Assembly (NCBI RefSeq): GCF_003096595.1 | Contig: NZ_QEKO01000001.1 | Location: 806,001-870,000, forward strand | Reading direction: 5' to 3' | Length of the DNA: 64,000 nt | Origin: Pusillimonas noertemannii | GTDB lineage: Bacteria > Pseudomonadota > Gammaproteobacteria > Burkholderiales > Burkholderiaceae_B | Shown: in pieces, positions 24,481-32,287 of the stretch | Layout of the letters: each line of letters opens with the position of its first letter | How positions within the stretch are numbered: position 1 is the first letter of the stretch | Made by a program: the position numbers and the translations under genes | Notes under the pieces: generated by a model | The model's input: only the letters and a program-made list of their open reading frames with translations | Told to the model about the DNA's origin: nothing | Databases searched by the model: none

Positions 24481-24854
24481 TGGCCCGCATGATTGAACGC
24501 CTGATGAAGCTTGAGGTGGTCATCGAGCGAAGGGACATGGAGGTCGATGAGTGGGGCGGTACGGAAATCATTACCTACGTTCCCCTGCTGACGACCAAGG
24601 CGGCATTTGCGAAAGACAGCACGATGGAAAAGGTTGAGCGGATTCCTGGGCTGCTTGGTGAGAATGGGCTGGAGTACACGGACCATTTGCATGTTGCCTA
24701 TATTCCGTACTCCGATATTCCGCAAGATTACCCAAACCGCACTCACATGCTGCGGCATGGCGATCTGCGCTATCTCATCGTGGGCGTGCTGAACCTGGGC
24801 GCATTGAACAAATGGACTCAGCTGGTGTTGGATAAGGGGAGGCCTGTCGAATGA
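24480..24854 (+). CDS. Phage head closure / head-tail joining protein
   Basis: 124 residues from ATG 24480. The pattern DLRYLIVGVLNLGALNKWTQ near the C-terminus (an H/R-G-x-x-Y-x-I-x-x-V strand, then Leu-rich strands) resembles SPP1 gp16/HK97 gp7-type closure proteins that seal the portal. Family similarity is moderate; position between protease and connector supports it. Confidence 0.65.
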   Translation: MARMIERLMKLEVVIERRDMEVDEWGGTEIITYVPLLTTKAAFAKDSTMEKVERIPGLLGENGLEYTDHLHVAYIPYSDIPQDYPNRTHMLRHGDLRYLIVGVLNLGALNKWTQLVLDKGRPVE

Positions 24855-25378
24855 TCCTACTCAAGCAAATAGAAACCCCGCCAGCGGCTTACAAGGCTGT
24901 CACAGGGCTGTCTACGGCGGCGGCTGCGCTCGATGCTGGTGTGGTCTGGCAGCGCATTGAAAATTGGATAGCCTACCGCTGGCCGATGCGTACTGTGGTC
25001 TGGATGGTCGAGGGTAGCGGCCTATTCGTTCCCCCGCTGGCCGACTGGAGTATCGACACCATCGAGAAAGCGGGTAAGACATGGGAAGAGGCCGATCTGG
25101 GCTACAGCGTGACAGGTATCTGGCTGGAAGGCGCAACGTACCGGGTGAGGGCGCAAGTTGGTTCTGATGATGATTTACCTGCCGCTGTGGCTGAGGCATA
25201 CCGCCGTCTGGCTGAGTACATGGCCGAGGTGGATTGTATGCCAGCCGGTGTCACGCGGGTTACTGAAACCGTGGGGCAGCTCAGTAGCTCAATGAGCAGG
25301 GCGGCCACGTCCAAGGCGCAAGCCCTGCAAATGTCGGGCGCGGCTGATCTGCTGCGACCCTGGAGGACGGCACCATGA
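24851..25378 (+). CDS. Head-tail connector (gp6-like adaptor)
   Basis: 175 residues with ATGA overlap on both sides. The second half, DLPAAVAEAYRRLAEYMAEV, then the C-terminal SGAADLLRPWR, is characteristic of gp6/gp15-like adaptor proteins that end in a conserved LL-x-P-(Y/W)-R motif. The first half is a less familiar beta-rich extension. It would dock under the portal and present a site for helper-phage tails. Confidence 0.7.
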   Translation: MILLKQIETPPAAYKAVTGLSTAAAALDAGVVWQRIENWIAYRWPMRTVVWMVEGSGLFVPPLADWSIDTIEKAGKTWEEADLGYSVTGIWLEGATYRVRAQVGSDDDLPAAVAEAYRRLAEYMAEVDCMPAGVTRVTETVGQLSSSMSRAATSKAQALQMSGAADLLRPWRTAP

Positions 25379-26427
25379 AACTATTTGACTGGTTCCGGCG
25401 CGACCGCGAGGAAAAGCGCTCACAGTCCTATACCACGATGCTGATGGATGCGCGAGCCGATATGCTGGCCAGGGGCGACGTGTCCGAGCTGTCGGCAACG
25501 GTGCAAGGCTGCCTGTCACTATGGGAGCAAGGGCTGTCGATTGCTCAGTCCAATAACCCGCTCTTAACCCCGTCCATGCTGGCACTGACGGCCCGGTCTC
25601 TGGGGCTTCGCGGTGAGTCGGTCTGGGTGATTGACGATGACCGCCTGGTCCCCGTCGATCTATTTGATATCACGACACGCGGGTCTGTGCCCCGAGCCTA
25701 CCGGGTGACAATTCCCGATGTGGGCGGCGGTACCAGCACGACGGTACTGGCTGATGAGGTCCTGCACTTTCGTATCGGCTGCAACCCGTCAAGCCCATGG
25801 CGTGGCACGCCGCCATTGCGACGGGCTGCTGTGACCGCTGGCATTCTCCATGCGATCGAGGACACGCTATCTGAGGTTTTCGCCAATGCGCCTATCGGCT
25901 CTCAGATTGTCTCCATGCCTGAGACTTCGCCAGGCGATAACGACAAGCTGGCGGCAAGTTTCCGGGGCAAGCGCGGCCGGGTGCTGCTGCGTGAGTCGAC
26001 AAACGTACAGGCGGCTGGTGGTCCGGCTCCGGCAACTGATTGGAAGCCGTCTGACCTAACCCCGAACCTGCGCGACTCCATGCTGATCGACACGCTCAAA
26101 GAGGCCAGGAGCGCGATCCTAAATGCATTCGGTGTACTGCCTGCCCTGGTAAACAGCCAGGCTACCGGGCCGCTGGTGCGTGAGGCACAGCGCCATCTGG
26201 CACAGTGGACGCTCACGCCGATTGCGGTGGCCATGGCTGCCGAGTGTACGGCCAAGCTACAAGACACGGCCATTGATGTGTCGGCACCGCTTCATGCCTT
26301 TGATGCAGGCGGGCGGGCCAGGGCAATGACCGGCGTTATTGCCGCGCTGGGCATGGCCAAGGAATCAGGGCTTACTGATGAACAGGTGGCGGCGGCGATG
26401 AATTTCGCGGGCGTGCCACACGAATAG
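25375..26427 (+). CDS. Phage portal protein (HK97 type)
   Basis: 350 residues, somewhat shorter than HK97 portals (about 400). Landmarks are GLRGESVWVIDD in the stem/wing domain, VLADEVLHFRIGCNPSSPWR, GTPPLRRAAVTAGILHAIED, FANAPIGSQIV, and LNAFGVLPALVNSQATGPLV. It forms the dodecameric ring through which DNA enters the capsid. Its position as the last gene of the module differs from typical HK97-like phages, where portal precedes protease and capsid. Confidence 0.88.
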   Translation: MKLFDWFRRDREEKRSQSYTTMLMDARADMLARGDVSELSATVQGCLSLWEQGLSIAQSNNPLLTPSMLALTARSLGLRGESVWVIDDDRLVPVDLFDITTRGSVPRAYRVTIPDVGGGTSTTVLADEVLHFRIGCNPSSPWRGTPPLRRAAVTAGILHAIEDTLSEVFANAPIGSQIVSMPETSPGDNDKLAASFRGKRGRVLLRESTNVQAAGGPAPATDWKPSDLTPNLRDSMLIDTLKEARSAILNAFGVLPALVNSQATGPLVREAQRHLAQWTLTPIAVAMAAECTAKLQDTAIDVSAPLHAFDAGGRARAMTGVIAALGMAKESGLTDEQVAAAMNFAGVPHE

Positions 26428-26529
26428 TTTCACCCCGGCTGCTAGGGTGTGCTGGTCTGTTCGGGTGTCCAGACAAGCACAAGGAGCAGACGCGACTTGC
26501 CTGATGTTGCGGTAAAAACAATCGGCCAC

Positions 26530-26564
26530 GGCCGGGGTCCCTACCTCCTTTGGGATGCCCGGCC
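26530..26564 (+). terminator. Hairpin after the portal gene, possible terminator
   Basis: GGCCGGGGTCCC pairs with GGGATGCCCGGCC around a 10-base loop, with about one mismatch, followed by ATCTTCTTT. It lies 100 bases after the portal stop in an otherwise gene-free 250-base end segment. The U-run is short, so a structural role (for example a packaging signal) is also possible. Confidence 0.4.
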
Positions 26565-26646
26565 ATCTTCTTTACTGCGAAACTTTCGTAGTATCGAGGT
26601 GCATCTGGAAGTCTTTCCAGATAGGCTCAAAAGTGAGCGTATTCCC

Positions 26647-26668
26647 GTTTACCCCTCTGTTTACCCCT
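26647..26668 (+). promoter_or_regulatory. Candidate integrase arm-binding sites, right end
   Basis: GTTTACCCCT appears twice with a 12-base period, the same orientation and spacing as at 16443-16464. The pair is 50 bases inside the right attachment repeat. Shared paired repeats near both ends fit arm-type sites of the element's integrase. Confidence 0.55.
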
Positions 26669-26684
26669 GAAGGGTACAGACGTG

Positions 26685-26718
26685 AAAAAGGGCTAGAGCA
26701 TTTCTGCGCTAACCCTTT
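26685..26718 (-). terminator. Element-borne terminator for the tRNA operon
   Basis: Read on the minus strand, AAAGGGTTAGCGC and GCTCTAGCCCTTT form a 13-base stem with two mismatches followed by a T run. It starts at the last base of the right repeat, just downstream of the tRNA-Asp gene. It thus replaces the native terminator, which integration displaced to 16236-16268. Confidence 0.6.
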
Positions 26719-26773
26719 GAATTCTTTGGCGGAGCGGACGGGACTCGAACCCGCGACCCCCGGCGTGACAGGC
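26718..26773. repeat. Right attachment repeat (inside intact tRNA-Asp)
   Basis: 56 bases identical to 16271-16326. Here the repeat is continuous with the 5' half of tRNA-Asp, so integration rebuilt a complete gene. The crossover must lie within this segment. Confidence 0.93.
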
Positions 26774-26803
26774 CGGTATTCTAACCAACTGAACTACCGC
26801 TCC
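26727..26803 (-). tRNA. tRNA-Asp (GTC)
   Basis: 77 bases with encoded CCA. Acceptor stem GGAGCGG/CCGCTCC, D arm, anticodon GTC in the loop CTGTCAC, and T arm GGGTTCGAGTCCC. Its 3' half is the integration target. It is the last gene of a three-tRNA operon. Confidence 0.97.
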
Positions 26804-26832
26804 GCAGCGGTGTACTGCTTGCCAGAAAGTAC

Positions 26833-26908
26833 TGGCGTCCCCTAGGGGATTCGAACCCCTGTACCCACCGTGAAAGGGTGGTGTCCTAGGCCTCTAGACG
26901 AAGGGGAC
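26833..26908 (-). tRNA. tRNA-Glu (TTC)
   Basis: 76 bases with encoded CCA. Acceptor stem GTCCCCT/AGGGGAC, anticodon TTC in CTTTCAC, and T loop GGTTCGAATCC. It closely follows the bacterial tRNA-Glu consensus. Located between the Ala and Asp tRNAs. Confidence 0.97.
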
Positions 26909-27044
26909 ACAAGGACAAACAAGCTGCAAATTTTAGCACGAAGCGTATGCTGCTTTTGGCGGCTACTGCTGTTGCTTTTGGCTAAAGCGCCGGGCGTTTT
27001 GGCCCAAACTACTGCTTGATGTTTACTGCCTTCTTTGTAGGAAC

Positions 27045-27120
<76 letters not shown>

Positions 27121-27148
27121 GTGTTGCGGTGCCTAGCAAAGAAGCGAA

Positions 27149-27177
27149 ATTATGCACCAAAATTTTTTTTTGTGCAA
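27149..27177 (-). promoter_or_regulatory. Sigma-70 promoter of the tRNA-Ala-Glu-Asp operon
   Basis: On the minus strand, TTGCAC (-35) and CATAAT (-10) are separated by exactly 17 bases, including a run of nine A. Position and quality fit a strong stable-RNA promoter. Confidence 0.8.
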
Positions 27178-27344
27178 GTCGAAAGCAAAAAAGTGTGTTG
27201 GTGCAACGTGAGAATGCCCGGTCTATGCTGAGGTCGGGTTCAATGATGCAGATAACATCTTGAAGGCGGGCTTTCGGGCGGCGCGACCGTTTGGAAACCT
27301 TCGGCCCACTTAAATGATAATACCCAGCCGGCTCTCTCATGTTT

Positions 27345-27375
27345 TTGTAACATATGTTTTCCAGGCGAGTATAAT
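27345..27375 (+). promoter_or_regulatory. Promoter candidate for the c-di-GMP gene
   Basis: A perfect TATAAT at 27370-27375 with TTGTAA upstream at a long 19-base spacing. It precedes the PAS-domain frame by about 60 bases. Confidence 0.5.
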
Positions 27376-27435
27376 AGAAAGTTGAGCCGATCTCTCAGGC
27401 CAGATCTTCGGGGCCGCACTCGATCGGCAGCCGCC

Positions 27436-27870
27436 ATGCAGCAGGGCGGCTTCACAGCAGCAGTCCCTACTTTGGATGGACGGCCTATGGTTGAAGAGTG
27501 GCAGCGTCATCGAGATAAGCTCCCGCACCTTGATCGCATTTCCGCCTGGACGCCGGCCATGTACGAAAGTCTGGCCGAGCAAGCCGCCGTGGGCATGTAT
27601 CTGGTGCAAGACGATCGTTTCATTTATGTCAATAACTGCCTGGCCCGCATGCTGGGCTATCAGCGCGACCAGTTGTTGGGGCTTTCACTTTTCGACGTCG
27701 TGCCGCACGACGAACGCCAGCGGGTCGCGGTCAAGCTGCGCCAGGCGCTCGTGCGGGAACAAGACATCCGCTACGAGCGCAAGGCACGCTGCCAAGACGG
27801 CTCGCTCATCGATGTCGAGATCCTTGGCTCGCGCATCGAGTCCGACGGAAAGCAATTGATTGCGGGGTGA
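27436..27870 (+). CDS. N-terminal PAS part of a split PAS/GGDEF/EAL protein
   Basis: 144 residues from ATG 27436; ATG 27487 is an alternative. One PAS domain is present (AAVGMYLVQDDRFIYVNNCL, then LGYQRDQLLGLSLFDVVPHD). The frame stops inside the last PAS strand at IESDGKQLIAG. The sequence that should follow, MLDVTRRKQEE, is encoded in the next frame. Restoring one G in the GGGG run at 27864-27867 would join both into a single protein. The tail is thus a frameshift product, either a real mutation, a variable tract or a sequence error. Confidence 0.75.
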   Translation: MQQGGFTAAVPTLDGRPMVEEWQRHRDKLPHLDRISAWTPAMYESLAEQAAVGMYLVQDDRFIYVNNCLARMLGYQRDQLLGLSLFDVVPHDERQRVAVKLRQALVREQDIRYERKARCQDGSLIDVEILGSRIESDGKQLIAG

Positions 27871-29576
27871 TGCTTGACGTTACCCGGCGCAAGCAGGAAG
27901 AGGCCATGGCGCAGCTCACGTCGCTGGTGTACCAGCACAGCAGCGAGGCCATGGTGGTGACGGATGCCAACGGCATCGTGGTCACCGTCAATCCCGCGTT
28001 CACGGACATTACCGGCTACAGCCTCGACGAAGTGGTGGGACGGCGCATCAGCATGCTGAGCTCGGGCCGCCATGACACGGCCTTTTATAAGGCAATGTGG
28101 AAGGCCATTCGCCGTACGGGATGCTGGGAGGGAGAGATCTGGAACCGCCGCAAGAATGGCGAAGAATACGCAGAGCGGCTGTCGGTCAGCACTTCATATA
28201 ACGACGACGGCAGCGTGCGCTGCCGGGTGGGGCTTTTTTCGGACGTCACCGAGAAAAAGCGCCGCGATGAGCGCATCTGGTACCAGGCGCATTACGACTA
28301 TCTTACGGGCTTGCCCAACAGGCTGATGCTGCAACAGGGCCTGGAGGCCAAGATGCTGTACGCCCGGCACACGGGCTCGACCTTCGTCCTGCTGTATCTC
28401 GACCTCGATCTGTTCAAAGAGATCAACGACTCGCTGGGCCACGCCAAGGGCGACGACATGCTGCGTCAGGTGGCCTCGCGCCTGCTGGGCTGCGTGCGCC
28501 GTTCCGACCTGGTCGCCCGCTTGGGCGGGGACGAATTCTGCATCGTCGCCGACGGCATCCGCGACGAAGACGAGATCCGTTCCCTCTGCGAGAAAATCGT
28601 GCGTGCGGTGGCCGAGCCTTATATGCTGGGCGAAGACCGCGGTCTCATATCGGTCAGCATCGGCGCTGCATCGTATCCACGCGACGGCGACAGCGTCGAT
28701 GAGCTCATCCACAATGCCGACCTGGCCATGTACGCGGCCAAGGACCTGGGGCGCAATTGCTACAGCGTATATGCGCCGGGCATGCGCCGCGACGTCGGCC
28801 TGCGCCGCCAGCTGGCGCGTGATCTTTCGGGGGCGCTGGATGCGGGCCAGCTCATTCTGTATTACCAGCCCATTGTCGATCTGCGCAGCGGGCGCTGCGT
28901 CCAGGCCGAGGCGTTGCTGCGCTGGCAGCATCCGCGCAACGGCCTGCTCAGCCCCATGCATTTCATGCACGAGGCCGAGGAGACCGGTCTTATCGTCGAA
29001 ATCGGCAACTGGGTCTTCCATGAGGCTGCCCGCCAATTGGCGCAATGGCGTCAGAGGCAGCCGCAGTTTCAAATGACAGTCAACATGTCGCCGGCTCAGT
29101 TCGCCAGCCGCAAGCTGCATGTGGCCGACCTGCTGGCCAGCCTGCACCGTTTTGGCGTGCCCAGCAATGCCATGGTGGTCGAGATCACAGAAAGGCTGCT
29201 CATGGACATCAGCCCCGACATCGGCCACAAGCTGCTGGCGTTCAGCGACGCCGGCATGAAGATTGCGCTCGATGACTTCGGCACGGGCTATTCATCGCTG
29301 CCCTATCTGCTTGTTTATCACATCGGCTATCTGAAAATCGATATGTCCTTCGTGCGCAATATCGAGCGCAGCCCGCAAGACCGCAGCCTGTGCGAGGCCA
29401 TTATCGTCATGGCGCGCAAGCTGGGCCTGGCGGTGATCGCCGAGGGCGTGACCACGCCGGGGCAGCGCAAGGCCCTGGTCGAGGCGGGTTGCGACTTTGC
29501 CCAGGGTTTTCTGTACTCGGCGCCCGTCAATGCGCAGGCTTTCGAGTCCTTGATCGACCACACGTTTCACGACTAG
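27867..29576 (+). CDS. PAS-GGDEF-EAL c-di-GMP turnover protein (split from its first PAS)
   Basis: 569 residues from GTG 27867, or 568 from ATG 27870. Domains in order: PAS (residues about 20-130, EAMVVTDANGIVVTVNPAFT, ending VGLFSDVTEKKRRDE), GGDEF (active site RLGGDEFCIV intact) and EAL (QAEALLRW, DDFGTGYSSLPYLL, IAEGVTTPGQ). Both catalytic motifs are complete, so synthesis and breakdown of cyclic di-GMP are both possible. No membrane segment is present. It overlaps the upstream PAS frame by 4 bases, so coupled translation could still supply this part alone. Confidence 0.85.
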   Translation: MMLDVTRRKQEEAMAQLTSLVYQHSSEAMVVTDANGIVVTVNPAFTDITGYSLDEVVGRRISMLSSGRHDTAFYKAMWKAIRRTGCWEGEIWNRRKNGEEYAERLSVSTSYNDDGSVRCRVGLFSDVTEKKRRDERIWYQAHYDYLTGLPNRLMLQQGLEAKMLYARHTGSTFVLLYLDLDLFKEINDSLGHAKGDDMLRQVASRLLGCVRRSDLVARLGGDEFCIVADGIRDEDEIRSLCEKIVRAVAEPYMLGEDRGLISVSIGAASYPRDGDSVDELIHNADLAMYAAKDLGRNCYSVYAPGMRRDVGLRRQLARDLSGALDAGQLILYYQPIVDLRSGRCVQAEALLRWQHPRNGLLSPMHFMHEAEETGLIVEIGNWVFHEAARQLAQWRQRQPQFQMTVNMSPAQFASRKLHVADLLASLHRFGVPSNAMVVEITERLLMDISPDIGHKLLAFSDAGMKIALDDFGTGYSSLPYLLVYHIGYLKIDMSFVRNIERSPQDRSLCEAIIVMARKLGLAVIAEGVTTPGQRKALVEAGCDFAQGFLYSAPVNAQAFESLIDHTFHD

Positions 29577-29623
29577 ATCGCCGCGCAATGCATTCCAGGC
29601 GCGGCCCGCCCTGCAGCGAAGGG

Positions 29624-31255
29624 CTAGCCGGCAAGCGCGGCGCCTGCCCGGCGGCGCGGCAGGGCGGCCGCCGCCAGCAGCAGGCTCAATCCCAATATCG
29701 GCCAGTTGCCGGCCCTGGCATAGGGGGTAAGGCCGCCCATGCCTTGTACCTCGACGTCGAGCACGCCTTTTACATGGGCGTCCAGCACCGCGCGCACGTG
29801 GCCGTTGGGGTCGATGGCGGCCGTCATGCCGGTATTGGTGGCGCGCACCATGGGCCGGGCCGTTTCCAGGGCGCGCATGCGTGAAATCTGCAGGTGCTGG
29901 CGCAATGCCCACGAGTCGCCGAACCAGCCCAGATTGCTCATGTTGACGAGTATGGTGGCGCCGGCGCCGTGTTGTGCGCTGGGCCGGACGCCTCGGATGA
30001 TTTCTTCGCCGAACACGTCTTCGTAGCAGATGTTGGGGGCAAAGCGCTGGTCCGCCAGATGAAAGTGCTGCTGGCGGATAGCGCCCCGGTCGAAGTCGCC
30101 CAGTGGAATGTGCATGGCGTCGACGAACCAGCGAAAACCCGGAGGCACGAATTCTCCGAAGGGAACCAGGTGGTGCTTGTCGTAGCGCATCGCCATCGAC
30201 GCCGAGGCGAGCTGTTCCACGGGAGTGGAGCCGTCGAAAGCGATGGCGCTGTTGGTGTAGCGCTGGCCTTCGGGGCCGCGCGAGTGCAGGGGCGCCCCCA
30301 TGATGATGGCGGCGTTGCGCTGCTGCGCAATCTGTCGCCACTGGTCCCACAGTTCAGGCGAGTAATTGTCCTGGAACAGGGGCATGATGGTTTCGGGCAG
30401 CACGATGACCGCGGGATCGGCCCCGGGCTGCCGGGGGGGCAGCGAGGCAAGCTCCATATAGGTCTGGATGCCGCGCTGCATCAGGGCGGGGTCGAATTTC
30501 TCGGACTGCGGGACATTGCCCTGCGCCAGCCGCATCAGGACCGGCTTGCCTTCGGGATGGCCCCAGGAAAGGCCCGACAGTGCCCAGCCGGCCAGGGCAA
30601 GGACGATGGCGCCGGCCACGGTGGCGGCTGCCGGCGCTTCGCGGCCGGAGCGTTGAAGATGGATCAGCAGGCCCACCGCGCCGCAGATGAAGGCGGCCAG
30701 CCAGGTGACGCCGTACATGCCGATAAGCGGAGCCCAGCCTGCAAGGGGGCCTTCGACGTGCGCATAGCCGATGGCCAGCCAGGGAAACCCGGTAAAAAGA
30801 GTGCCCCTGAGCCATTCGGCCAGGGTCCAGCACGACGCCCAGGCTGCGATCGCCAGGAAATGGCGGGCATAGCCGTCATCGGCCCTGAGGCCGCGGGAAG
30901 CCAGCCACTTGGCCGATGCAGCCGCTGCGCCGTAGAACAGGGCTTCGCCGGCGGCCAGCAGCAGCACCGCGGCCGAGGCGAGGGGCACCGCCATGCCGCC
31001 GTAGCGGTGCAGGCTGATGAAGATCCAGTACAGGCCGACGGCGAAGCTGCCCAGGCCGAACAGGAAGCCTGCCGCAGCCGAGCTGCGGGCATTGGGCGCC
31101 CGCCAGACCGACCGGGCCAGGAAGGCCAGGCAGACCAGCTGGATATAGGGCAGCAATACCGCCGGCAGCGGGTCGGGTGCGAAAGCCTGGGCATGGGCGG
31201 CGCCCAGCAGGAGCAGGCTGGCGCCATAGCGCCATTGCCGCAGTGCCGGCTTCAA
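29624..31255 (-). CDS. lnt: Apolipoprotein N-acyltransferase
   Basis: 543 residues. The N-terminal half has about six to eight membrane segments. The C-terminal nitrilase-like domain carries the Glu-Lys-Cys triad: Glu in VIVLPETIMP, Lys in YDKHHLVPFGEF and Cys in PNICYEDVFGEE. It adds the third acyl chain to outer-membrane lipoproteins at the periplasmic face of the inner membrane. It is the last gene of the miaB-phoH-ybeY-corC-lnt group and overlaps corC by 4 bases. Confidence 0.95.
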   Translation of the reverse strand: MKPALRQWRYGASLLLLGAAHAQAFAPDPLPAVLLPYIQLVCLAFLARSVWRAPNARSSAAAGFLFGLGSFAVGLYWIFISLHRYGGMAVPLASAAVLLLAAGEALFYGAAAASAKWLASRGLRADDGYARHFLAIAAWASCWTLAEWLRGTLFTGFPWLAIGYAHVEGPLAGWAPLIGMYGVTWLAAFICGAVGLLIHLQRSGREAPAAATVAGAIVLALAGWALSGLSWGHPEGKPVLMRLAQGNVPQSEKFDPALMQRGIQTYMELASLPPRQPGADPAVIVLPETIMPLFQDNYSPELWDQWRQIAQQRNAAIIMGAPLHSRGPEGQRYTNSAIAFDGSTPVEQLASASMAMRYDKHHLVPFGEFVPPGFRWFVDAMHIPLGDFDRGAIRQQHFHLADQRFAPNICYEDVFGEEIIRGVRPSAQHGAGATILVNMSNLGWFGDSWALRQHLQISRMRALETARPMVRATNTGMTAAIDPNGHVRAVLDAHVKGVLDVEVQGMGGLTPYARAGNWPILGLSLLLAAAALPRRRAGAALAG

Positions 31256-32136
31256 GGCTCGGCCGCTTCGGACAGGGCCAGCGGGCTTTGCGCGTCGTGC
31301 TGGATGTGCAGCCAGAGCACCCGCTTGTTGTCGGCGCCCACGACCGTCATGTTGAGGCCTTCGAAATCAAGCGTGTCGCCGCGCTTGGGAATGCGCCCGA
31401 GCTCGGCGGTGAACCAGCCGCCCAGGGTATCGTAGTCGTCGTCGGGCACATTGGTGTTGAAGGCACGATTGAAGATTTCGATTTCGGTGGCGCCCATGGC
31501 CCGCCAGCTGTTGCTGCCGGTCTGGAAGATGGTTTTTTCGGCGTCCTCGTCGTATTCGTCTTCGATGTCGCCGACGATCTGCTCGAGCACGTCTTCCATG
31601 GTGACCAGGCCCGCCGTGCCGCCGTGTTCGTTGATGACGACGGCCAGGTGGTTGCGGCTGCTGCGGAAATCGTGCAGCAGCACGTTCAGGCGCTTGGTTT
31701 CGGGAATGAACACCGCCGGCCGCACCAGGGGGCGAAGGTCGATAGAGGGCTTGGTGATGGTAAGAAGCAGGTCTTTGGCCAGCAGGATGCCGACGATGTT
31801 GTCGCGGTCGTCTTCATAGACCGGAAAACGGGAATGGCCTGTTTCGATGATTTCGGGCAGAAGCTCGGACAGAGGCTTGGAAATGTCGAGCATGTCGATC
31901 TTGGAGCGGGGCACCATGATGTCGGCGGCGGTTTGGTTGGCGACATTGAGCGCGCCCGAGATCATGGTGAAGGCATCGGCGTCGAGCACCTGCCTGTCGT
32001 GTGCGGCCTCGAGTACCGCCTTGATGTCTTCCTCGTCTTCGGGTTCGGGCCGAATGATGGAAACGATTCTGGCGAGCAGGGATTTCGAGGACGCCTTGCT
32101 AGATCGGGGTTCGGGGTCGGGGTGGGATTCTGACAT
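31252..32136 (-). CDS. corC: CorC/HlyC-type CBS-domain transporter-associated protein
   Basis: 294 residues. Two CBS domains are visible (ADIMVPRSKIDMLDISKPLS; RNHLAVVINEHGGTAGLVTM) followed by the CorC/HlyC C-terminal domain (GATEIEIFNRAFN to FEGLNMTVVGADNKRVL). No N-terminal membrane domain is present, as in E. coli CorC/YbeX. It is linked to magnesium/cobalt handling and ribosome biology. The order ybeY-corC-lnt is conserved in proteobacteria. Confidence 0.92.
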   Translation of the reverse strand: MSESHPDPEPRSSKASSKSLLARIVSIIRPEPEDEEDIKAVLEAAHDRQVLDADAFTMISGALNVANQTAADIMVPRSKIDMLDISKPLSELLPEIIETGHSRFPVYEDDRDNIVGILLAKDLLLTITKPSIDLRPLVRPAVFIPETKRLNVLLHDFRSSRNHLAVVINEHGGTAGLVTMEDVLEQIVGDIEDEYDEDAEKTIFQTGSNSWRAMGATEIEIFNRAFNTNVPDDDYDTLGGWFTAELGRIPKRGDTLDFEGLNMTVVGADNKRVLWLHIQHDAQSPLALSEAAEP

Positions 32137-32287
32137 TGTCCACAGGACTGGTTATGAAGCATTTAGCATAACCGAAATTGCAAAACTTTTCGGCTGTTGC
32201 GCATGTGCGGCGGCGCGCTTGCAAGCAGGGCGCCAGGCGAAGAAAAGTCCCGGCGGCGCGAGCGCGCGGAGGCTCGCTGGGCGGGAA

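Larger units (their letters stand above)
16271..26773. mobile_element. cf-PICI-like phage satellite integrated at tRNA-Asp
   Basis: About 10.4 kb between two 56-bp direct repeats. Content in order: tyrosine integrase; minus-strand ribbon-helix-helix protein; AlpA; four small early proteins; Rep-like protein with iterons; large terminase; HNH; HK97 major capsid; prohead protease; head closure; head-tail connector; portal. There are no tail, lysis, portal-proximal scaffold or CI-like genes. A complete capsid and packaging set with AlpA and integrase but no tail is the definition of capsid-forming phage-inducible chromosomal islands. G+C is visibly lower than in the flanks. A remnant prophage is the alternative, but every gene seen appears intact. 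Confidence 0.85.

Noticed and set aside
26428-26717. Cargo or defence gene in the right end of the satellite
   Set aside because: The segment has only a hairpin, the arm-type repeats and a terminator; the short frames there overlap these sites and show no protein features.
29894-31435. 513-codon plus-strand frame over lnt
   Set aside because: Lnt is complete with its catalytic triad on the other strand; the antisense product has no recognisable features.
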